Of a stretch of DNA of 64,000 nt, positions 54,813 through 64,000 are shown one piece after another. How positions within the stretch are numbered: position 1 is the stretch's first letter; the number at the start of each line of letters is the position of its first letter. The notes under the pieces were generated by a model. That model saw only the letters and a list, made by a program, of their open reading frames with translations, searched no databases and had not been told where the DNA came from. The stretch covers positions 38,261,195 to 38,325,194 of the forward strand of contig CM049316.1 in assembly GCA_026874595.1 (NCBI GenBank), in the 5' to 3' direction. Origin of the DNA: Sipunculus nudus. Taxonomy: Eukaryota > Annelida > Sipuncula > Golfingiida > Sipunculidae. The translations under genes were made by a program, and so were the position numbers.

Positions 54813-57540
54813 TCATGTTTTATAATCCTGCTGATTAACAAAGAACAACCAATTCAATCAAACAGGATAAAAACATAACCACTTCGTGGGGAACTGTTTT
54901 TCACCGGGTGGCATTACGATCGTATTATTTCGCCGCAAATTTACAGGGTTTTCCATTTTTAAACCCTGTCCGAGATATTTTATTATAAACACAAGAAAAA
55001 TAAGTGACAGCGTTTTAAACGTATTGTCAATAAAAAGGATATGCCAAGGTTTTTACTTCACACAGGCAGTAACGAGGACTGTCTTTGTGTCAGGCGCAGA
55101 TTAAGAGGTTAGGAGGGGCAGGGGTGGGCCAGTGTTTCAAGGTGGAGACATTGTTTCAGTTCAGCCAAATTGTGAATTATGCAACAACAAACCTGCTCAG
55201 AATATAATAAAATACACTTTTTACTATACGTTTGTATTCTTCATATTAGCTATTGTAAAAACTTAGTGGCTTACCCGTGGCCTAAACTTTTGAAGTAACC
55301 ATTTATGTATGTATTGCCCGTGATTCCCTCGCTTATCTTCCATTTAACAAAAGTAACATTTATCGATACTTAAACTCAAAGACAATGACAAAGTATCACT
55401 GAAATACCGAAAAAAACACATTTTCAGGGATTGACGACCTCCTGGACCACAATCCAGGATCCATACCTGTGAAGCCGAATGGATATTTTGAAATTTTTTC
55501 CTTGCGGGAAAAGCTGAACCACACTTGAATTATAATATCAAATAGATGCTCCCTGCGCCAATCACGACTGATGAAGATGGAAGACAGAGGCTAAGCTCAA
55601 GCTCTCTCTCTCTCTCTGAAAAATAATACAGGACACTGCTTTTGAATGAATAGAAATAGAGTCTTTTATCCGATTCTCAAAATATTTTATACATTTAGGG
55701 TATTATGATATCGAATTTAATGTTTAAAGTTATGTTTCTATGTTTTTTCTCTCTCCCCTCTCTTTCTTTCTTTCTTCCTCCCTCTTTATATATATATATA
55801 TATTTCTCTTTAAAACATGGCACATAGATGCCAAAAAGATAAGGGCTATGTCAATGCTTAGAACGTCACACACACACGCACACACACCTACCCACACCAT
55901 CACACACACAACCATTCCCACACACAAACACACAAATGATAAACACAGAGGGATAAATGAACTGAAAAAATTACGAAACTACGGATGTTTGCTTTTGTTT
56001 ATTAGTATTAAGAGGGCGTATTTCTCAGTGGGAGCATGGGTTTGGTCCACGTTCAGACAGTCATGCCCGCTTAACAAGACTTATAATCGTAACGTCTCAG
56101 CTGGGAACAGAAGCGCTCACCGCCCGACACAGCAAACAGAGATAAGTAAGTTTAATGACATCTCATTGGTGTAGCTGATAAACCATGCCTCCATGACAAA
56201 GTCGTCTTGAAATAAATTCGGATGTACCACTAAACTCACGTTCAATACCACGCTCAGGAGACAGTCCTGGTTACAAATCAACGTAGGTTGCACCACTGGG
56301 GGCAATTTTGTATTGTAGAGACTAAACGGATTTCAGGGTTTGTGGCACGGTTTTGTTCCTCTGTCAGCAAAATGGAAAATAAAATGGTTAAAAAAAAGAA
56401 TTGTTTACTGATGTTATTGTAGAAACTTATTTGTGACTTTATTTTTTAATTCAAATTCAAGTAAACCTGAAACTTCATGTGGAGCATTGATTCACAGTTT
56501 TTCCCTTACTTTTCAGACTTTACCTAGGACAGCCAATAATATTCTATATATATTAGCGGAACAACTTTTTCATTCATGAGTGTTCATTTTATCTAATTGT
56601 CATAAGATTTTTTACTTGCTACCCTCGGATATTAAAATGATTATACACGTAAATATTGAGTGACTCATTGTCATTGTGAAGGAAAACGAGAAATATAAAT
56701 AAGTTAAACGATATTCAACAGTTAAGACTTATTAAAACTATATTCAAACATTTTATGCATGGCGATGACGTGCAACAATTAAAAAAAAAACAGGGCAGCT
56801 TTCAAAGAAAACTTAAATATCGTCATTAACCGGGTAATATGACAGAAACTTTTATTTGATAATACAACATTTAAACATTTAAGTTACAGATTTCGACAGC
56901 CGCACAGAGCCATACATTGCAATATTTTTATTTCATGTTATTGTTGTAGGTAACCGCCACCATCCTTCTAATGCTAGCTTAAATAAGTATATGGACACAT
57001 GATTTTTACATATACAAAATTCCATTCTAAATTTGGACATCGTGGCAGGGAAGTATCACGCGCTTCCTCTCATTTTTTTATATCCTGGTGTTACCCAGAC
57101 CCGGAGACTACTGCACCCGCGGTCCTGTGTGTGAAATCATTCCCATTGATGGCTCATACCACCTAAGAAACCCCGAAAGGCCCATTCGGTTATGCGTGAA
57201 TATATTGCAATAACTAAACTCCATTCAAAGCAGTAAACGGGATATAAAAAAGGGTAAATGTTTTAAATGTTCTTTATATGCATGGCCTTTAAACATATGC
57301 TTTTTAAACAATAATTCGCTGTAACTCGCTTTACTGCGAAACATATCTAAAGTTATTAAGCATCCACTCGTAGTTATGTGAGACCTGTAAGGGTTGAAGA
57401 GTTTATTTCTATAACCTATTATCGGGTAAAACCAAATTTATGGGTGGACCAAGTGCAAAACCATTGGTTTCATTTTTTCTGCCTTCTGTCATTAACTGTT
57501 TGCGCTAGATCTCCAATACAACTGATTTTAGAAAGCTGAA
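54813..57540. other. Intergenic stretch
   Basis: Unassigned. It contains CT- and CA-rich low complexity (55590-55620, 55744-55785, 55867-55935). The longest open frame here (55740-56174) runs over these simple repeats and is not credible. Nothing recognised. Confidence 0.45.
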
Positions 57541-57549
57541 ATTTGGGCA

Positions 57550-57960
57550 CAATATTAGTACGAGGTCACCGATTTGCAAATCTGATGTTTATTTTTGACC
57601 CTTGACCTTATTCCTAAGAGTAAGGAATTCTAAATTTGAAAGAAGTGGATACATTTTACATTTTGTGCTGAAAAGTAATGAAAAGCAAAAATCCATGTAA
57701 TATGGAAAACTGTAAGGGCTCAAATATCGGCAAAACTAAATTTCGTTATGTAGTTTTTGCCTCATACAGCACGTGCTAATTACAGTCGTGTTGAAATGAT
57801 ACCCGTAAGAACAACGTTTTATCCAAGTACGGAAAGAGATATATTTTCAGACTAAATCTGATTTGTTCTTCACAACAATTCATATCATTAGTGCTTATGG
57901 GTCAAGATGCAAGGAAGGTGATGTAAACCGAGGGTTGCTGGATTGCTTTTGGAATACTAG
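57550..57960 (+). repeat. Dispersed repeat family I, copy 1
   Basis: It matches 58540-58860 in the same orientation. Shared words are AAAAATCCATGTAATATGGA with AAAAATCCATGAAATTTGGA, TTTTATCCAAGTACGGAAAG with TTTTATCCAAGTATGGGAAC, and TTCTTCACAACAATTCATAT with CTCTTCACAACAATTTCTTA. The class is unknown. Confidence 0.65.
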
Positions 57961-58539
57961 TAATGTGCAAATAGGGCACACGTGTTTGTATGTGTATACA
58001 CACACAAACACACACACATATATATATAAATGTATGTATGTATGTATGTGTGTATTCTCTACTGAGTGTCTATGCGTGACCTGTAAGATTGAAAAACCTA
58101 ATAAATGATTTTCAATTCTGCCGAGAATCAGCCTAGAAATGTAATATCCTCGTAACAGAGAGCTGCCACAAAATGGATGAGAAAAATTGATGGAGAGCGG
58201 CATAGCAGTCATACTTGGAGGGTTTTTCCGATGTCGAGGGCGACCAACGGCGATCTACTAGGTCGCCGTGGTGGCCGTAAGGTCTTCATCAAGTGTGATG
58301 GGGCCCTTAGGACACACAATAACGAAACATGTTGTAAACCTTTTTTACATGTTTTGAAAATTACTTTCATATGTTCATATTCTAAAGTATATGGTGTCCT
58401 TAAATTAATCATCAAAGCGTTGCGAGGTCGAGATGAAGAGGGCGTAATCACTTGCGGGATCCCCCAGATGGTTACGCCGCTGTAACCCTTCATGAGGTCG
58501 GCATCTAGACACTAAAGCGTATACATTTCATGGGAGGTA

Positions 58540-58860
58540 ATGGTTTCAGAGCAAGAAATTCAAATTTTTAAAAGTCCCATAAACTTGTCCCAAAATTGTA
58601 CTGGTAAAACATAATGCTTTGCAAAAATCCATGAAATTTGGAAAATACAATAGATTCAAATTACGGCGAAACTAGGTTTCTTGTTGTCGTTTTGACAGAT
58701 TACAGCGACATGAAAATGACACCTGGGAGAACAATATTTTTTATCCAAGTATGGGAACACATATAGTATCAGATTTTATCTGAATTGCTCTTCACAACAA
58801 TTTCTTATTACAAGTGTTTATGGGTCAAGCTACGAGGTGAAGTAAACTGTTGCTAAACTT
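58540..58860 (+). repeat. Dispersed repeat family I, copy 2
   Basis: Direct copy of 57550-57960, about 935 bases downstream. The intervening 58150-58500 has open frames on both strands but no recognised domain. Confidence 0.65.
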
Positions 58861-60780
58861 GAGGGAAATTAGAGAATTAATTGCATTAATTATGGGTCGC
58901 AGATTTTGACGCCCACAAACCCTTACCAGCAGAGACGTCCTCTTATGAGCCCGGTTCTACGCAAGCTGTAGCGTATGAATGTCTTCTCTTTTCACGCTCT
59001 AATTAATTTAACTTCCTGCTGGCATGGAATTCACTCTAAGTCACTTTCAAATGATACCGTTTCTTACCCTTTACTGGTGTATACATTACCAGAAACTAAA
59101 GCTCACGTTTCAACACCCACCAGCTAATTCCTGTCCTGTTAGGGTAAAGTTGCCTTTTTCAATTACCAGGGCTTAGGTCGTGATACCGACCAATACCTAA
59201 TTACCGGGTATGTCACATGATCTGTGAATGTATATCATCATTTTCGTCTTCATCATAATCTTCCCAAACCTGTATGTCTGTTCTTTCTGTTGTAGCCCCG
59301 TTTAAATCATACGACAACACAGCTTAGGTTTAATGAGAAATGATGCAACTGCGGCCAATGTAACAAATGTATTTGTAAATATTCCAAGCCTGATTACTTA
59401 AATGAAGATTTTATACTTGAAAGTTACATACACTATGTACACAATGGTTCTGCAGCAGTAACAGGCAAATGTGCCACCAACATTAAGTGAATGCGCTTGT
59501 TAAAATGTGTGTAAGAAGGATATCACAAATCTCTTACCTTGTTGTATTATCTCGAAGCTCATGTTGCCGCTGAATATTCAGAAGATCACGACATAATTCT
59601 TCCCTAGAGCTGGTAACTGACCCTATATACGAAAGGACACGGTACCTACACACTAGGGCCCTGCGCGGGCCGAAAAATCAGCCCTCCCCACCCGCAGTTA
59701 TATGATTCTTTCAGCCTGCACCTGCCCCACCCGCATGTTTCAAGTTTTCGGCCCGCAGTCCAGCCCGCAAAATATTAAAAAAAAGCTTTCGGATCCAAAG
59801 GTTTACATATCAAGAAAGTTTTTCAGCAGATATATAAAGCACGCTTATTATTTTTATATATGAAATGTTTGATTTGAATGAAAAATTAATTTTAATACGT
59901 TTTTGCAATCATTCAAACCATAATTCATAAAATAATAATTCAAAAGACATGTTTGATTGGTTAAACGGATTTAATATACACATAATAATTTTATCTTTTA
60001 CAGGGGAAATAAACAAACCTTTGGTTTTATTGTGTCTGTTTCTACTTAAATTAAAAAAAAAAATAAAGGAAAATAGATTTCTTCAAAGCATGTATTCCCA
60101 AAGTTACCCTTTGGAATAGTATAGGCTTATCACAAGCCATTCAACTACTGAGATGTGTTGCTGGGTAAAATCTTTTCAGTCATTATCTGCTTATTATCTG
60201 AAACTGAGACTTATCTGACGGTCAAGGGAGTAAAGGGGTAATCTGACAGATGTGGCTTTAGGTTCAGGATGTTCATGGAGATAAACAAGACCAGAGCGGT
60301 GTTTCTTATAGCAGTCATTACCACATTATGCAGTCAGTAAAAAATAGATCTTGGAGTAACCATTACATAAGGAGTCCACCTTAGGCTTTGTGGAGTTCTA
60401 CGTCAATTGAGTCACCTACAGAGCCAGCTGTAGCCAAACACTTTCTGTTACAAGATCAAAGGTAATCAAGCCCTTGCTTTACTCCCAGCCATATTATGTA
60501 ATATGTGAGACCTGACACAAGTACAGGGTTACAGTCCATATACAACATCAGGCCAGGTAACTTTATACAAAGTTATGACCAGCGCCTATTGCAAGAACAA
60601 TTGTTTAAAATCTAGATTTCAGATAAACGATGCATCATCAATTTGTATCACAAATTGACGTTATACCTAAAGAAAGACACACACATATATATTTATATTT
60701 GTGTGTGTTGGATAGTTAATTTCGATAGACGGATCATCTATTGAATATTTTCAGATCAACAATAACGGCCCAAATGCAGA
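58861..60780. other. Intergenic stretch
   Basis: At 59652-59770 a segment rich in GGGCC, CCCGCA and CGGCCCGCAG (AGGGCCCTGCGCGGGCCGAA) resembles the end of a dispersed hAT-like repeat; weak. Otherwise nothing recognised. Confidence 0.4.
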
Positions 60781-60799
60781 GAACGCTTTGAGATATGCT

Positions 60800-61085
60800 T
60801 CAGCTCTCTTCAGGTCTTGGCCGCGATCTTGGATCCTATGATCTCAGTTTTATTCTCGATCTCGTAATACATAGTCCCAGTTTTTTCTTGGAACCAATGA
60901 TATTTTTCTCGGTTTCGGGTCCCATGAATTTGGTCTCTGGCTTGAATCCCATTATTAGTTTTGGTCTCGGATCCTTGGTTTCAGGTTTTCTATTAATCTC
61001 GGATCCCATGATTTATGTTTTGTTCTCGGTTTTGGTTTGTTGGATTCAGTCCCGATCTCCGGCAAGGCCTCGGATCACTGAGAGC
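60800..61085 (+). repeat. Degenerate ~30-bp tandem repeat (GGTCTCGGATCCCATGATTT-like)
   Basis: Words such as CTCGGATCCCATGATTTATG, TTGGATCCTATGATCTCAGT, TTTCGGGTCCCATGAATTTG and GGTCTCGGATCCTTGG recur at roughly 25-40 base spacing. The 107-codon open frame over it is a by-product of the repeat. Confidence 0.65.
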
Positions 61086-63488
61086 TGTTTGCCGAAAGCT
61101 GATAGCTGTGAAATTTGAGTATAGGAAAGCAGGGGGAGATCACTTTTTGCCTGGACTAGTTTTTAAACTTGAACATTTAACTGTTTGATGTTTTGATGGA
61201 TTCAAGGGTTTGAGAAATATAGCTGTCAAACACACAGTTATTTGAAGGTAGGACTGTATATATGTAAACAGCAAGACAAAAGTAGAACTGATAATAGAAT
61301 GTGGATAAAAGTTATATACATGAAAACATACTTAAAAAAATGTTTACGTCCATGGTGCGTAGCATGTATCTGCAGTCATGCAACCCCCCCCCCCCCCCCC
61401 ACCCCACCCCAGTAGTAATACAGCTTTTGGACACTGTATATTATAGTAAAAAGAAATGTTGGAAAAAGTAAGAAAGAGTAAGAAAGAGTGGAAATTCTCA
61501 AGAGAACGTAAGTAGGAAAATAGCAATAAAGCTAAACAAATTAGGAAAAAGTAGGAATCCCTGGACAACCTGGAAAAAATGTAAGTAGAAGGGTTACAAG
61601 TCTAGACTGGGTCAACTAAATGGTATGAAATCTCGCGTGACCAGATGAGAATTTAGTATATCAGGTGTGATCCAAAATGATCCGTCCGTCTATTGTGTGA
61701 CAAGGGACTTTCGTCTGACTTAGCACTATGACGTGAACACGGAGTGTCGGTTTTTGCATGTGACCCATATGGACTAAATAAATCCCAAATCGTATGTTAA
61801 TGCACCAAAATATTTCAGGTTGGAATGACGCGCAAAATTCAATAAAAATATTAAAAAAATATTAAATCACTATATAGTTCTTTGATGTTATGCTTTTACA
61901 CCAAAAGACCTACTCGATTTGCAGGGGGAACAGATGGGTACTGCCGTGTACTACGCCTACACAGGGGATCATGGTTAATAAATATAACAATATAACACTT
62001 AATATCCAATCGGAAAGAAACTGCACTGTGCCTTGCAATATCGGTTTAATTCATTGTTATTCAACGATATATTAACACCGAAATCTCTATCCGTTCCCAC
62101 CTACCATATTTCAATATGATTTCAATACTTGGAAAGCTTGTGTGGAATTAATTAACACAAATAATGTAAATAATTCCCGGTTCACCACTCTGCCGCCGAA
62201 GCAAAGTCGGCTTCGCATATTCAATTTTAAAACATTCAGCTACGTTTCGAAATTTACACTTAACATTGGTGAATGGCAACGATCGCGATTGCCCCATCTG
62301 GCAATGTTAACGGCCCCTTTCACGGGAAATATATAATACTAGCTTATAAAAACGGTAACCGGACCCTCATCGGGACTTGGGGACGTATTAAATGAGATGA
62401 GGAATGTTGCCTCAAATTTTTTATTCAAAAGTTAAGATCAAATATATATATTGTCAGTAAGATACTGTCTTAATAAGATATGTAGAAATATGTTAACATT
62501 TATTTTTACATAAAAATGTTAACCCTGATGTGTACATTAAAATTAATAATTTCATGTCAGTGAGGCTAATACGGGGAAAATAACCTTAATGATGTATCGC
62601 AGTGTAATACGCAATGCGGTTCCAGAGAACTTTGAGGATAAAAGAAGATCAACTTCCTTTTATAAATATAACATAAAATCGTATAACACCTTTTGGGGGT
62701 TACCCTATAACTTTCCCCAAAATTTCATGAAAATGTTTCTTGAAAAACTAATATGGTAAAGTTGCCAACCAATTTTATCATTTAAATGTTTTTGCAACTG
62801 ACTACTTTGAGACGCTGATATACGAAATTTAAATTTGCGACGTATTGTGATCTTGATTGATCATATACCTATACATATTTATTAACGTGTATCTAGATCT
62901 TGTACACGTATTATTCAAGGTATACCATTTTATCTGTAAGACGTACCTTTTAAGAATAACTAATAACTCAACAGGAAAATTTCTCATGAGTGAATTTATA
63001 TTGGTTAGAAAATGTTAAAAACAAACAACACACAGCACATCCGCGAGTTCAATTGAAGAGGAACTACGACCTCCAGCGCAGGGTTAAGGTCTATTGTCAT
63101 ATGAATTGACATTCATAGACAGACCTTCTGTCTGGATGCCCCTGAGTGGAAAGGAAACACGTGAAAGTATCCATGTGTTCACGTGGGCCATGTCTGTCTT
63201 CGATGGACCATGGGTTCGTCCTTGCCTGACCCATCATTCCTCTGAGGTCTTTAAGCTCGGAATCAGTCAATACGATGCAACTGTTCAGTCACAACTGGAG
63301 ACTACCTGTATTTTCTCTATCAATGAGATCATCGGCTTAAAATTCGGCAATATCTTGTTAGGTAAAGATCCACTCGGACTTCATGCACAAAGGATGGCGT
63401 AAAAGTTAAGAAATTTCCCGTCTAAATTACAGAAAGAAATTCGTTCTGAATTAGTGATTGATTCACCTACGATGGGGCCAATTATGTT
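61086..63488. other. Intergenic stretch
   Basis: A poly-C run lies at 61383-61400. Open frames at 62142-62336 and 63094-63402 have no recognised domain and no clear splice context; I do not call them genes. Confidence 0.4.
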
Positions 63489-63489
63489 A

Positions 63490-63491
63490 TA

Positions 63492-63550
<59 letters not shown>
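63490..63550. repeat. (AT)n microsatellite
   Basis: About 60 bases of AT with one G interruption. Confidence 0.95.
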
Positions 63551-63554
<4 letters not shown>

Positions 63555-64000
63555 CCTGTTCTTCAGCGAATTGCTTGGTATTCATAACTCACCCTGGTTT
63601 CGCTGATATTTACCACATCACAGTCCGAAATTTCAATTACGCAATTCTTTCATGGAGATGGTAAAACTTTTTCAGACTTTCAAAAGCTTAAAACTAGTGT
63701 ATAATATTCTAAAAGTATATTTTTAAATTAATGGTACAAAATCATTTCCATAATCCAAAAATATGATAATTAAACAAAATTGGAACTTTTGAAAGCGTTC
63801 TGTCAGATAGACGAAGAAAGAAAGAATGAGAGAACGAAAGAAGGAACGATAAGATAAATAACATACAAAGAGACAGACAAACGACAAACACGGAGGGACA
63901 CCTGTAAGAATAAACAAAAAGGGAACCATATACACTAAGACCCAGGTCGAATATGTAACCCTATTGGGACAAAAATAGTAACATTGAGTCCCACGTTCCA
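63551..64000. other. Right edge, non-coding
   Basis: Nothing recognised; GAAAGAA-rich low complexity at 63808-63850. Confidence 0.4.

Noticed and set aside
55740-56174. 144-codon open frame
   Set aside because: Runs through CT-, AT- and CA-simple repeats; composition explains it.
58177-58493. Overlapping open frames on both strands (about 100 codons each)
   Set aside because: Both strands open at once between two copies of a repeat; no domain recognised on either.
60795-61118. 107-codon open frame
   Set aside because: Translation of a degenerate ~30-bp tandem repeat.
63094-63402. 102-codon open frame near the right edge
   Set aside because: No recognised domain, no clear splice or polyadenylation context; left as unassigned.

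Overview
The window is animal (metazoan) genomic DNA. It is AT-rich, has long introns full of simple repeats, and carries several families of non-autonomous transposons. The intron-rich secreted protein, a CR1/Jockey-like LINE with an (AATA)n-type 3' tail, tRNA-derived SINEs, and a repeat family built on AGGTCAAAGGTCA all suggest a lophotrochozoan, most likely a mollusc. No species can be named from the sequence alone.

One plus-strand gene fills most of the window (start codon 7232, stop codon 51964-51966). I assembled it by hand from splice sites, reading phase and domain content: 23 coding exons joining to 3861 coding nt (1287 codons), every junction in frame. The predicted product is secreted: a signal peptide and short Ser/Thr/Lys/Pro-rich stalk (exons 1-4), one MAM domain (exons 5-7), six thrombospondin type 1 repeats in two exons of identical 402-nt length (exons 8-9), then CUB-TSP1-CUB-TSP1-CUB-TSP1-CUB-CUB (exons 10-22) and a very short tail (exon 23). 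All domain modules are bounded by phase-1 introns and each CUB is split by one phase-0 intron, the classic signature of exon shuffling and tandem module duplication. No transmembrane segment is encoded. The likely role is extracellular-matrix, adhesion or secreted humoral protein; substrate and partner are unknown.

Layout: 1-1650 may hold the last exon and 3' UTR of an upstream gene (weak). 3600-6200 is repetitive, including a ~290-bp tandem repeat with nuclear-receptor-like AGGTCA direct repeats 1-2 kb upstream of the start codon. 7232-51969 is the MAM/TSP1/CUB gene, whose introns contain a decayed LINE, MITEs with clear terminal inverted repeats, SINE-like elements, a 27-bp minisatellite, a near-perfect 48-nt hairpin and many microsatellites. 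Its 3' UTR exon runs from 52254 to about 52650 or 52740. 52750-64000 is intergenic or belongs to an unrecognised gene: repeats and no gene I can support.

The most interesting points are the domain architecture, a ninth TSP1-like exon (32752-32901) with intact phase but an in-frame TAA (decayed or poison exon), GC-AG introns shared by the two youngest CUB modules, and a duplicated splice donor beside CUB1.
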